From contig CAMUPU010000001.1 in NCBI GenBank assembly GCA_947095535.1, positions 1,365,331 to 1,429,330 of the forward strand: a DNA stretch of 64,000 nucleotides. The letters run 5' to 3'. The notes below the pieces were generated by a model. The model did no database searches. It was not told where the DNA came from and was given only the letters and a program-made list of their open reading frames with translations. This DNA comes from Poecilobothrus nobilitatus (taxonomy: Eukaryota; Arthropoda; Insecta; Diptera; Dolichopodidae). This document shows positions 21,746-30,309 of the stretch, piece after piece. The position numbers and the translations under genes are program-made. The number at the start of each line of letters is the position of its first letter. Position 1 is the stretch's first letter.

Positions 21746-21828
21746 ATGACATTAATATAGTAAAAAAAATCAATTATCTAGGTCTTGTAATAGACAGTAA
21801 ACTTACATGGCAAGAACATATATAGACC
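21746..21828 (+). pseudogene. Non-LTR RT fragment, continuation
   Basis: The reading DINIVKKINYLGLVIDSKL then TWQEHI follows directly on the repeat. This is the conserved segment that normally follows the KSK(I/F)LIF box seen before the repeat at about 20920. It ends with a stop codon next to Polinton-derived DNA. It therefore confirms that the repeat at 20998-21745 split one coding fragment. Confidence 0.65.
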
Positions 21829-21877
21829 ATGATATCCTATTACAAAGTACTAATGAATTTATTGAAAAATCTAAATA
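21829..21877 (-). repeat. Inverted copy of Polinton subterminal DNA, part 2
   Basis: 49 bases whose reverse complement matches 23014-23062, just inside the left TIR, at 45 of 49 positions by eye. The match stops exactly where the TIR begins. Confidence 0.75.
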
Positions 21878-22507
21878 TCCTAAACTCGTTCAGTTCATTA
21901 GCCTTGCCTGACAACCTGCACAGTACCGACAACCTTTTCTTCTTACTATACAACCACACGGAACTTATAAGTTAACAACCCATGCTTATAACCTAACTTG
22001 TAACCTAAATCAAAACAATCACAACAAATTTTTGACCTACCTAACCAAGAATGACCTACATAAAGCCACATTGTTCACTTCATTAAGCATGCCTGCTAAC
22101 TTCCACATTACCAACAACCTTCACTTCCTACTATACAATCACTTGCAACTTATAAGAAAATCACAACAAATTTTTGACCTACTAACCAAGAATAACCTAC
22201 ATTAAACCCATCAATCCAAATATCATGCGACATGGGTGGGCGCGGTCTCCGGAACGATTTGGCATGATTTTTTCCTATACCCAACTCCCATCATACCTAA
22301 TTATAGTCCAGATATATTTTGTGTTAATTTTAAGACTCCACTTTGGCGGTCGGGTCTGTAAGTGGGGGAAAGCACTGCATCTTCAATAGACATTCCCGTG
22401 CGGCTAACATCAAGAGCTCATTACACCTCCACCGCCAACTAACTGGAAATCATTTCAGCCCAAGTAAAGAGTGCGACCGGAGAGTGGCGGGATAACCACG
22501 AGAGAAC
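21878..22507 (+). other. Non-coding flank of the Polinton, probably 5' region of a LOA/R1-like element
   Basis: A tandem repeat with an offset of about 187 bases spans 21890-22210 (TTCATTAGCCTTGCCTGA against TTCATTAAGCATGCCTGC, and ACAACAAATTTTTGACCTAC in both). After it the base composition turns GC-richer (22230-22507), similar to 36460-36960 on the other side of the Polinton. This fits a single element cut by the Polinton. Confidence 0.45.
22502..22507. repeat. Left 6-bp target duplication (GAGAAC)
   Basis: GAGAAC directly before the TIR. The right flank has GAAAAC, one mismatch. Six bases is the usual Polinton target duplication. Confidence 0.75.
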
Positions 22508-23014
22508 AGTAGGTATAGGGGCACTTTGGCATGGGAAAAAATAAGCCCATATCGCACGACCTAGTTTTTAATAAACCATATCGCACGCCCACGCAAATTA
22601 ACCTACATTTGAATGGCCTTGAGTTATAGAGAAACCGGAAGTGTTGTGACCTGGATTCTGTTAGAAGTTGGGGTAAAACAAGTTCTTTAGAGCTCTTTGA
22701 TTGTATTTTATAATAGGTCAACATGAAAATAATTAGCAAAACTATTATATGTAAATAATAATACGCGTGTTATTTAATGTTGGTGAACTAGTTTTAAAGT
22801 GTATCTTTAAGGAATGCGTGTTTTTTTTTTTTTTTTTTTTTTTTAGCAGAATATCTGGTTTAGATTACTATGTAGTATTTTAAAAAGGTAGAAAAAGAAA
22901 GAGGCAACAAAAGTTTAATTCACATAGATTGGTATAGTATAAGTAAGAACGTAGAATATATATCTACATATATATGTAGATATATATGTAAATCTGGTTT
23001 TGTTTACAATATTT
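22508..23014 (+). repeat. Polinton left terminal inverted repeat
   Basis: About 507 bases that match, inverted, the right end 35812-36452. The match holds through the T24 run at 22821-22844 and the ACATATATATGT palindrome near 22970. It ends at GTTTTGTTTACAATATTT. Confidence 0.9.
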
Positions 23015-23894
23015 ATTTAGGTTTTTCAATAAATTCATTGAAACTTTGTAATAGGATATCATACAAATAGAAAGATTATTTTTTTCACGTCAAATCAAGA
23101 TTATTATTTTTTTAATTGCGCAAAATCGCATGCTTAATAAAATATACCTACAAACGTAAAAAGGAGATATAAGAGAAACAAAAAAAAAACTTGTTTTTAT
23201 TGTTTAATAAGAAAAATATTCATAGGTACTTTTGAATACCAAGATGTAAATAATAAAAATAAAAACAAAACGTAAACAAGAAGTAGATACAAAGTGTATT
23301 TTTGTTTATTAAAGAAGATCAATAATTGTTGTAAGTTGTTATTATAGTTTTAAAGCTGCAAAATAAAAAAGAAAAATATGTTATTTTTAGAATATGTGTT
23401 GTTTCTCATTATTATCTAAATTTATTGAATAAGACATTAATTTTTTTTTTTTTTAACTTGCGTATGTATATTAAGTAAGTATACACATGAACTTTGAAAA
23501 TATTTTGTATTCTTCTAATTTCTGTTTACCTGGTGTAAAATAAATTGCTAAAACTAGTTTGACTCTTTTTAAACAATGTTAAAATTTATGAATGCAGTAA
23601 GTAAAAAAGTAAAAATAAAAACAAAAGAAAGAAAAAAAATTATATAATTATAGATGCATCTGTTATGTAGGATTTTTTCTGTTCTATAATAACATTGAGA
23701 AAATAACCGAAAATCTTTGATTTACTTGGTTTTGTTATTATTGCGTTCCATTATATGCTGTAAGAAATGAAAAAATAAAAAATAACAAAAATCAAAAAGA
23801 AGTTAATTGCTTTTGGTACCTAGTTGAAAACAAAAATAAAACAAATTTATTTATATGTTTGAAATAATTTTGTATTTGAAAATATTTTACAATT
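23015..23894. other. Polinton subterminal non-coding DNA
   Basis: AT-rich, no ORF of note. Two segments (23014-23062 and 23677-23816) recur inverted outside the element at 21829-21877 and 19993-20118. Confidence 0.6.
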
Positions 23895-24062
23895 TTACCG
23901 AAATCTGTGTTGGAAAATTTTTTTACGATGATCAGATGTTAAGATTTTAGAAATAGCGAGACCAACTTTTTCTATACGTCTTTGAAATCTACTTCTATCA
24001 CGTGCGTATTCTTCCCAATGACCTTTCCTTGCTGATCTGTAAGCATAGACCCATACATGCAT
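23895..24062 (-). CDS. Small basic ORF of the Polinton, unknown
   Basis: A complete ATG-to-TAA frame of 55 codons on the minus strand, just left of the RNase H-fold-like gene and on the same strand. The protein is rich in Arg, Lys and aromatic residues (EEYARDRSRFQRRIEKVG in the middle). It could form one amphipathic helix. Its composition looks like coding sequence rather than translated AT-rich noise: few Asn/Ile/Lys runs and balanced codon use. I do not recognise a family. It might be a small DNA-binding or virion peptide, or the last exon of a spliced gene. There is no direct support beyond the open frame and its context. Confidence 0.35.
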   Translation of the reverse strand: MHVWVYAYRSARKGHWEEYARDRSRFQRRIEKVGLAISKILTSDHRKKIFQHRFR

Positions 24063-24150
24063 AACGTAAATTTCTTGTTTTATGTTGAAGTAAACTTTTT
24101 TTTGTTATTTAAATTCATATTGTGCAAGTATGAAAATTGAAGGTCTTAAT

Positions 24151-24636
24151 CTAACATTTTTTCTTTAAAAGATGGATATATATATTAAAACAATTTTTAA
24201 CAGCACATCTGAAACTCTTGTTTGATAAGTGTATAGGACAATTTGAATTAAAGTTTTCAATCTTTTGTAATGATGGCAAGTCTCTGCTTAGATCTTCTAT
24301 TTTAACACTGTCAATGTACTTTTGAAGGAAAAGTTTTTTTTGTTCTCCTTTAACATAAATTTTTTCCGCTGACTCTAAATAGTGTTTTAATATACATTTT
24401 ACATCTAAATATTTAACTAAACCGTTATTCCATCTAAGTCCATTTATTTTATTTTCGCAATACTGGTTATTATATTTCACATTTTGACTAAGCTCTTTTG
24501 CGGGGTACGGTGCTTTGAAATGATACACAGTTGGAATTAAACTTCCTTTTTCAAGTATGGCTAACTCTTTTAGGAAATATTGTTTTTCATTTCCTTGCAA
24601 AAATTTTAGGTCAACTATAAAAACTTGTTTAACCAT
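24151..24636 (-). CDS. Polinton-associated RNase H-fold-like protein, function unknown
   Basis: The ATG at 24636 fits the family start (MVKQVFIVDLKFLQ); the frame is open up to 24693 but the extra 19 residues look non-conserved. The 161-residue protein shows VDLKF near residue 10, KELAIL near 25, FKAPYP near 40, LRWNNG near 68, IYVKGEQKKLFL near 95 and a C-terminal C..H..C..C cluster (NCPIHL ... CAVKNC). I know this pattern from many uncharacterised invertebrate proteins linked to mobile elements. The layout resembles DEDD exonucleases, but the first acidic pair is D-x-K in place of D-x-E, so activity is doubtful. It is divergently transcribed from the ATPase gene 118 bases away. A shorter relative lies at 28726-29058. 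Confidence 0.6.
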   Translation of the reverse strand: MVKQVFIVDLKFLQGNEKQYFLKELAILEKGSLIPTVYHFKAPYPAKELSQNVKYNNQYCENKINGLRWNNGLVKYLDVKCILKHYLESAEKIYVKGEQKKLFLQKYIDSVKIEDLSRDLPSLQKIENFNSNCPIHLSNKSFRCAVKNCFNIYIHLLKKKC

Positions 24637-24754
24637 GTCGAAGGTTTGTAAAAGAATGTTCAATGAAATAACTAAATTTACATTTATATTCATTTCGAAA
24701 AAGAGCTGTTCATATAAATATAGGTTAGCAATTATTGTTTTAACTAATACAACT

Positions 24755-25429
24755 ATGTTGTTTCACCCATTTACAATGATGGTGGCGCGGCCATCCTGCT
24801 GTGGTAAAACCACATTTATTCGTAATTTAATAAAATATAAAAAAGAAAATATACTACCACATATTAATAGAATTATTTGGTGTAATCCAGACAAAAATGC
24901 TGTTCCACTAAATATGAAAGATGTTGAATATAGTAACACTATTCCAGATTTTAATGATAATCAAGAACCTTTGTTAGTTATTGTTGATGATATGATGTTA
25001 AGTTCTCATGATAAGTTTGTATGTGATTTATTTACTAGAGGATCACATCATAGAAATTTATCTGTACTATTTGTAACACAAAATGTTTTTCACCAGGGTA
25101 AATTTTCAAGAGATATTTCACTCAACTGTAAATATTTAGTACTTTTCAAAAATCCAAGAGATAAATCGCAGATATTACCTCTAGCTCGCCAAATATATCC
25201 CAATCAAATTAAAGCATTTGAAAAAGTATATAATGATGTGACGTCAGTCCCATATGGCTATATATTAATAGATCTTACTCAAAACGTTAATGATATATTT
25301 CGATTAAGAAGTGATATATTTGGGAAAGGTTTGTGTTATTGTACAAAAGATCAATCAGAACAATTTGGGGAGGAATATGAAACGTTTGAAGACCAATCGA
25401 CATATATTGCACCTATTAAAAACCTCTAA
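24755..25429 (+). CDS. FtsK/HerA-type genome packaging ATPase (A32-like)
   Basis: Polinton packaging ATPases pump the genome into the capsid. The start at 24755 is chosen because HPFTMMVA opens the conserved domain directly and upstream codons overlap the divergent gene. The Walker A region reads ARPSCCGKTTF: the family has G-x-x-x-x-GKT, and the first Gly is Arg here, with Lys and Thr kept. Walker B is LLVIVDDMM (about residue 75). RGSHHRNLSVLFVTQNVF (about 95-115) is the arginine/sensor segment typical of the A32 family. KYLVLFKNPRD follows. The 224 codons are uninterrupted and the length is normal for Polintons. The frame runs to the stop at 25429, 61 bases before the next gene. The changed Walker A casts doubt on activity. 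Confidence 0.85.
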   Translation: MLFHPFTMMVARPSCCGKTTFIRNLIKYKKENILPHINRIIWCNPDKNAVPLNMKDVEYSNTIPDFNDNQEPLLVIVDDMMLSSHDKFVCDLFTRGSHHRNLSVLFVTQNVFHQGKFSRDISLNCKYLVLFKNPRDKSQILPLARQIYPNQIKAFEKVYNDVTSVPYGYILIDLTQNVNDIFRLRSDIFGKGLCYCTKDQSEQFGEEYETFEDQSTYIAPIKNL

Positions 25430-25490
25430 ACCAAAATTCCAGAAATCGGAATTCCAGCAATACTATCGGGATAATCGGAAATTTTATAAA

Positions 25491-26173
25491 ATGAATAATA
25501 CAACATTTAATAAAATGATAATTTTAAAACCTGAGATTTATGAGAAAATGAAGCAAAATGCGGACGTTGAACTTAATGAGTTGGATAAAAATATGAAAAA
25601 AATATTGCTAAATAAACATCTCACGGATACTCAAAAATGGTATTTATACAGACAAAATTTATTTAAAATAAGAAACAAAAAACGGCAACTTCCTAGAAAT
25701 AAAGAGGAGAAAATAAAAAAACAAAAGGTACTCAAACTCGTGCAAAACCAATGTATATAGATGCGGAAACTCAATCGCATTTTCCTGAATATAAGAATGT
25801 TGGAATACAAGTTGTTCCTGAAGAAGAAGAAGTATATGAAAAAGAAGTTGATGACGAAGTATTTGATGATGAAATTCAGGAAAATGTTTTAACAAAAGCG
25901 TTGTCAGCTGCTTCAGTTGGAGAACGTCTTAGAAAAAGAAAATCAATTAGAAATCAAAATGTACAAATTTTTGAAACTGATACAGGAGACGTTATAACTG
26001 TTCCTTTAGATAGCCCAAGCCCACCAACGAAAAAAGAAAAAACTATAAATAGCAAAGAGTTGAATAATTCATCAAGACGTGTTTTAAGGTCAGCAGTAGA
26101 TAATACTCAAACAGAACTTAATTTTCCAATTCGTAAGAATAAATCCGCAAGCTCATGGACAACATACAAGTAA
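25491..26173 (+). pseudogene. Conserved Polinton ORF upstream of capsid genes, frameshifted
   Basis: Two overlapping open frames (to 25760 and from 25751) are best read as one gene with a single frameshift near 25715-25728. Continuing the second frame upstream gives KGTQTRAKP before its first Met, a Lys/Thr-rich link of the sort seen in this family. The N-terminal part has MIILKPEIYEKMKQN and a predicted helix with LTDTQKWYLYRQNL. The middle is acidic (EEEEVYEKEVDDEVFDDE). The C-terminal part has LRKRKSIRNQNVQIF and ends in SSWTTYK. Polintons regularly carry a gene of this layout between ATPase and capsid genes. Its role is unknown to me, perhaps a virion component. The last 19 bases overlap the penton gene start. 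Confidence 0.6.
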
Positions 26174-27072
26174 ATGATGATTTTTATGTCACTTTACTCA
26201 GTGATTCATCTATGAACTATTATCCAGAAAATTCATTATCTTCTTTTACAAATAAAATGAATAAATACATGTGTGATTCAAGGTGGAAAGTCGGTATTTC
26301 AGAAATGTATGTTAATGATTTCGTTCCAAATGTGTATGGTGAAGAATGGGAAAAAAGTACTCAAATATTTATTAAAGGTATGCAGAAAGATATGATAGGA
26401 GTTGGAACATCATATATTCCATACATAGAAAAACAAATGATATGCGACTGGAAAGTTTTTCTACTACCAACACTAATTCAAAAGATACCCCCACTTAATA
26501 GGTTTACATGAAAAGAAGTTGAACGACAGTTGATTTGGGGAATTTTTAATTTTATAAACGATGAAGCTCATTATACACAACCAACAAAAGCTGAGGAGAT
26601 GCCAAAAAATTTAAGTTACACCACAATATGTGTTACTAAGCCTAAAATAAATATAAAAATAAGAGAAAATTACGCTTATACCCTCGAAGGACTTTTGACA
26701 ACATGTTTCAATCAAGTATCTTTTAAAGTTACAGATTTTAAAAAATATAAATCACGTGTAATAGAAACTTTCAAAACGTTTATAGATAGTGTACAATTGA
26801 TTCCCATTAGTAAACCAGATATGTTTTTTATATACACAGACATAATTGAACCGCAAAAAATAGGTGATAAAGATATAAGGTGTTTAAGATCTGTTAACAT
26901 ACAAAATTCTTTCACTGATACTGTAAAAGAATTCAGTAATATTCAATATTGCAATGTGGAGAAATCATTTAATAACATTTCATTACTTTTATGTGATAAA
27001 TATGGATACAAAATAAACTTTTCCAATAGTTCAATTCCAACAAAAATTGTATTACATTTTAAAAAAGTATAA
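26155..27072 (+). pseudogene. Penton-type minor capsid protein, one in-frame stop
   Basis: The Polinton penton is a single-jelly-roll protein that fills the capsid vertices. The N-terminal wording DDFYVTLLSDSSMNYYPENS followed by SSFTNKM is the conserved start of Polinton minor capsid proteins. WKVGISEMYV follows as the first core strands. The C-terminal half has YTDIIEPQKIGDKDIRCLR (about residue 225) and ends in KIVLHFKKV. The only break is a TGA at 26509-26511, between RFT and KEVERQL, in one unbroken frame of 305 codons. The family often has an aromatic residue there. It overlaps the previous gene by 19 bases and precedes the core-like gene by 46. A start at 26155 is supported by the conserved N-terminus. 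Confidence 0.8.
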
Positions 27073-27118
27073 ATAAAAGCGATTTTACAAAACTATATAT
27101 TATTTTATTTTATTCATT

Positions 27119-27384
27119 ATGGAGAGAGCGTACTACAAATATTATTTAGTTCAATCAGGAAAAGGTCAGGTGCAAATGTAAAAGAAGTGGTTCAAGATCG
27201 AAGTAAAGAGATAATGAAAAATGTAAGACGAGGTGCAGTTCGGAAACTCAATGAAATGTATGGACAAGGCAAAAGAAAACGACGAAAACCTATAAAAAGA
27301 CGTCTCATTAATAATTTAAATTATTTTAAGTCGAAGCAACGCAAAGTTAATAACAAAAACAAACAAAAAGATATTTTTGAATAA
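27119..27384 (+). pseudogene. Small basic core-like protein (adenovirus pX-like in character), frameshifted
   Basis: An ATG at 27119 starts MERAYYKYYLVQSGKG. The wording YY...QSG-G is the usual start of the short Polinton protein encoded before the major capsid gene. About 50 bases later the good reading moves to another frame: GANVKEVVQDRSKEIMKNVR, then GAVRKLNEMYGQGK and a KRKRRKPIKRR cluster. A single frameshift between about 27158 and 27175 joins the two. The product would be about 85 residues, very basic, glycine-rich near the start. It is probably a DNA-condensing or capsid-lining protein. It stops 2 bases before the major capsid gene, so the two may be co-expressed. Confidence 0.6.
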
Positions 27385-27386
27385 TT

Positions 27387-28688
27387 ATGATTGAATGTAT
27401 GAAATCAGAGCTTGATATTTTTAAAACGCAGCCTATTCAGTCAAGTATTTTACGATCTGAAGAAGTTTCCTATAACCCTATTGCTTCTTTAGATAATCCA
27501 TCTGTCATAGAATTTGTTTCACTAGGGCACGGTGATACATATAGAGACTTGTCTTCGACATATCTAAAATTAAAAGTACAAATTTTAAAAAAAGATGGAA
27601 CTCAATGGAATAAAGATAAAAAAACTGATGGAACACCTATACAACAACCAAGTGTGGTTAATAATATGTTACATTCATTAATAAAACAATGCAATGTTCA
27701 ACTAAATGGAAAGAATATATCTCCATCAGATGGTAATTATCATTACAGAACTTATATTGAATCATTGTTAAATTATGGTACGGATGCCGCTACAACGCAT
27801 TTGGAGTGTGGTGGATGGATGCTAGATAAGCCAAATATAGCAAAAACAGATAATAGTGGTTCAAAAGAACGTCAAAAATTATACCAAAATAGCAATGTAG
27901 TGGAACTTATGGGGAAATTACATTTAGATATGTTTAACCAACCTACACTTCTCATAAACAATGTTGATGTTCGAGTTGTCCTAACATTAGAAAAACCAGA
28001 TTTTTACCTCTTTGCAGATGATACTGATGAATCTCAACTGAAAATTTTAGAAGCCACTTTATTTATGAGACATGTAACAATTAATCCTAGTGTGCTATTA
28101 GCACATAATGCTGTATTGGAAAAAACTAATGCCAAATACAATTACAAACGGGTAGAGGTAAAAACTTTTACCATTCCACAGAATAGTTCATCAATATCAC
28201 TTGATAATGTTTTTATTGGACAGTTGCCAAACACAATCATTTTTTGCATGACAGAAAATACAGGTTACTCTGGAAAAAGGTCAAAAAACCCATACAATTT
28301 TAAACATTTTGATATTTCACAATTTGTGTTAAACGTAAATGGTGTTCAAATACCTAATTCAGCAATTGAAACCAGTTTTTCAGATGAAAATAATTGCTGT
28401 ACAAGAGCATACAGTACACTTTTTTCGGGAACTGGAATTTACCATAATGATAAAGGTCATCAGATAACAAAAACCATGTTTAGTAATGGGTTTTTCATTC
28501 TAGCTTTTGATTTAACTCCAGATTCATCAGGAAATGAAGTGTGTCAAGGTCTACTAAATCAAGGTACAGTTAGAATTGAGGCAAGACTATCAAAACCACT
28601 TACATCTACACTGACTGCTATTGTTTATGGAGAATTTGATGCAAGTTTACAAATTGATAAAAACCGAAATATATTCTCAAACCTATAA
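27387..28688 (+). CDS. Major capsid protein, double jelly roll
   Basis: This intact frame of 433 codons encodes the hexon-like protein that forms the icosahedral shell. The second ATG (27399) matches the usual family start (MKSELDIF), so either Met may be used. Conserved stretches: LDIFKTQPIQSSI; IEFVSLGHGDTYRDLSSTYL (residues about 45-65); VVNNMLHSLIKQCNVQLNGK (about 90-110); then HYRTYIESLLNYG; a GKLHLDMFNQPTLLINNVDV block starting the second barrel (about 170-190); KRVEVKTFTIPQ; ARLSKPLTSTLTAIVYGEFD near the end. No lesion is visible, unlike most genes of this element. Identification rests on recognising these blocks from Polinton/adintovirus capsid proteins. Confidence 0.88.
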   Translation: MIECMKSELDIFKTQPIQSSILRSEEVSYNPIASLDNPSVIEFVSLGHGDTYRDLSSTYLKLKVQILKKDGTQWNKDKKTDGTPIQQPSVVNNMLHSLIKQCNVQLNGKNISPSDGNYHYRTYIESLLNYGTDAATTHLECGGWMLDKPNIAKTDNSGSKERQKLYQNSNVVELMGKLHLDMFNQPTLLINNVDVRVVLTLEKPDFYLFADDTDESQLKILEATLFMRHVTINPSVLLAHNAVLEKTNAKYNYKRVEVKTFTIPQNSSSISLDNVFIGQLPNTIIFCMTENTGYSGKRSKNPYNFKHFDISQFVLNVNGVQIPNSAIETSFSDENNCCTRAYSTLFSGTGIYHNDKGHQITKTMFSNGFFILAFDLTPDSSGNEVCQGLLNQGTVRIEARLSKPLTSTLTAIVYGEFDASLQIDKNRNIFSNL

Positions 28689-28725
28689 ATAGCATATATA
28701 AAAGTAAATTTGAATATTTGACAAA

Positions 28726-29058
28726 ATGTCACTGTCTTGTGCACTTCTGGATGTAACATTTTGTAGTGATGATAATAATACCTTGTTTGCGAAAGATATT
28801 TGTATAGTTGGTTTTAAAGAACCTTGTAAAAAGTTTGTAAAAGAGCTCAAGTATAAATTTCCAACTAGGGATTTTATAAATGATAATTTTGATAATTACT
28901 CTTTTGGAACTGTGTACAACGATAAAATAAATAAAGAGCTCTGTCAAATACTAGAAAAATTTGATGTTATTATAACAAATAAAAAAATCAAAAAAGAGTT
29001 TTTATCTAATTATATTAAAGAAACAACTAAAGTATATGACTTGAATCAATTTGATTGA
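28726..29058 (+). CDS. Short RNase H-fold-like protein, relative of the gene at 24151
   Basis: An intact 110-codon frame from ATG 28726. Reading along it: ALLDVTFC, AKDICIV, FKEPCKKFVKEL, YSFGTVYNDKINKELCQIL, VIITNKKIKKEFLSNYI and a final KVYDLNQFD. The same beats occur in the same order in the minus-strand gene at 24151-24636 (VDLKF, KELAI, FKAPYPAKEL, LRWNNG, IYVKGEQKKLFLQKYI, KIEDL). I infer that the two are divergent relatives. The C-terminal Cys/His cluster of the longer protein is absent here. Function is unknown. The stop overlaps the ATG of the protease gene by one base (TGATG), suggesting coupled expression. Confidence 0.55.
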   Translation: MSLSCALLDVTFCSDDNNTLFAKDICIVGFKEPCKKFVKELKYKFPTRDFINDNFDNYSFGTVYNDKINKELCQILEKFDVIITNKKIKKEFLSNYIKETTKVYDLNQFD

Positions 29059-29546
29059 TGAATACCCTAGAGATAAGTGACGTATTAAGATGTAACAAAC
29101 ACACACGTAAATTTTTTAAAGGAGTTTTTGCTCTGGATCAACTTCCCAGAATAATTGAAAAACAAACTTTTTTAATTGTAAACACAGATAAATCAAAAGA
29201 TCAGGGAACACATTGGTTAGCTATTTTTAAGCCAAAGAATGGCTGTGTTGAATATTTTGATTCGTTTGGTAGAAAACCAGATAAACTAGAAATTTTAAGT
29301 TACTTAAAAAACCAATGTATAATTTTTAATAAGAAACAGTTACAAAGTAACTATTCAGATGTCTGTGGGCAATATTGTTGTGTTTATACGTGGTATAGAT
29401 GTTGCGGTTATAATATGAACGCTTTTTTAAAAAAATTTAATAAAGGAAATCAACTAGAAAACGATAAGTATATTTTAAGTACCTTTCAAAATGTATTTGG
29501 AAAATATAACTCATTACAAATTTGTGTTCCTGAAACGTATAAATAA
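29058..29546 (+). CDS. Adenain-like cysteine protease
   Basis: The start is the ATG at 29058, overlapping the upstream stop by one base. It is the Polinton maturation protease (C5/Ulp1-like fold) that cleaves capsid precursor proteins. The triad is visible: His52 in GTHWLAIF, Asp68 in EYFDSFG and Cys107 in CGQYCCVYTW. A Gln near residue 96 may serve the oxyanion hole. The 162 residues are usual for the family (about 160-200). LDQLPRIIEKQTFLIVNTD near the start is the expected N-terminal segment. The frame is intact and no active-site residue is changed. It lies within the virion gene block, which suits its role. Confidence 0.9.
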   Translation: MNTLEISDVLRCNKHTRKFFKGVFALDQLPRIIEKQTFLIVNTDKSKDQGTHWLAIFKPKNGCVEYFDSFGRKPDKLEILSYLKNQCIIFNKKQLQSNYSDVCGQYCCVYTWYRCCGYNMNAFLKKFNKGNQLENDKYILSTFQNVFGKYNSLQICVPETYK

Positions 29547-29584
29547 TAAAAACAATATAAACAGGTTTTAGTAAAATTAAAGGA

Positions 29585-30166
29585 ATGGAAGCACCAGGTC
29601 AGAACACAAATTTATTGCTAAGTTACACATATTTTCTCAATAAGAGTCATACATTAAAAATTGCTGTTGGATTTGACAGTAAGTCATTTGAAGTCTCAAG
29701 TATTATTCACCGTATTGGTAAAAAGTCAATTGTTTTAAAATATCATGAATGGAATAAATTTTATTACGAATTTAACAAAAAACTCGATAAGGTGATAATA
29801 AAAGATATAAAACAGAACTTTCATCATGGGCTAAAATCAGCGAACGGGCAAAGTATAAGTATCAACAAAGAAGAAGCAGAGCAGTTTTACAATTTAAGCG
29901 ATTTTCTTCACGCAGTGATGACCTATTATAAATCTGCTGAGTTAAATGTAAAAGACTATGTTCGGGAATATCTAAATTTATGTGTCGAGCAACAAGTATT
30001 TAGGTTAAAAAGAGAAATTTATGTACCAATACAACGTTTTAATGTACAATGTAATTATTCAAGGTTATTTTTTGAAATTCCTGTAATTTTAAAGGAACAA
30101 ATCTGTAATATACTACATAAAACAAACAATAAAGGAATGGAAGCACCAATAAATCGCAGCAAATAA
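29585..30166 (+). CDS. Unrecognised Polinton protein
   Basis: An intact 193-codon frame with ATG at 29585, 38 bases after the protease gene. I do not recognise a family. Visible features: an N-terminal segment that looks beta-rich (LLLSYTYFLN; LKIAVGFDSKSFEVS; KKSIVLKYHEWNKFYYEF), a helical middle (INKEEAEQFYNLSDFLHAVM), and a second beta-like part (FRLKREIYVPIQRFNVQCNY). There is no signal peptide or membrane segment. The last ten residues begin with GMEAP, identical to the first residues plus the preceding Gly codon, because a 19-base direct repeat lies at both ends. In other Polintons a gene of unknown role often sits near here. It could be a transcription or replication helper. Confidence 0.6.
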   Translation: MEAPGQNTNLLLSYTYFLNKSHTLKIAVGFDSKSFEVSSIIHRIGKKSIVLKYHEWNKFYYEFNKKLDKVIIKDIKQNFHHGLKSANGQSISINKEEAEQFYNLSDFLHAVMTYYKSAELNVKDYVREYLNLCVEQQVFRLKREIYVPIQRFNVQCNYSRLFFEIPVILKEQICNILHKTNNKGMEAPINRSK

Positions 30167-30309
30167 TATAAACATTTTTATTTTTTATTTATATGTTCTA
30201 GATAGACAAATAATTTTCTGTACACCTTTCATTAGATTATTTAATTAAAATTATTTAGGATTATTAAATCATTGAAATAATCAAGATCTCCCTGCTGATT
30301 ATTTATATC

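Noticed and set aside
22455..22739. Minus-strand open frame of 94 codons at the left Polinton end
   Set aside because: It lies across the TIR and the flank; the same TIR at the right end keeps no such frame.
24636..24754. Longer start for the packaging ATPase (from 24557)
   Set aside because: The extra residues overlap the divergent gene in antisense and are not like the family; the conserved domain begins at 24755.
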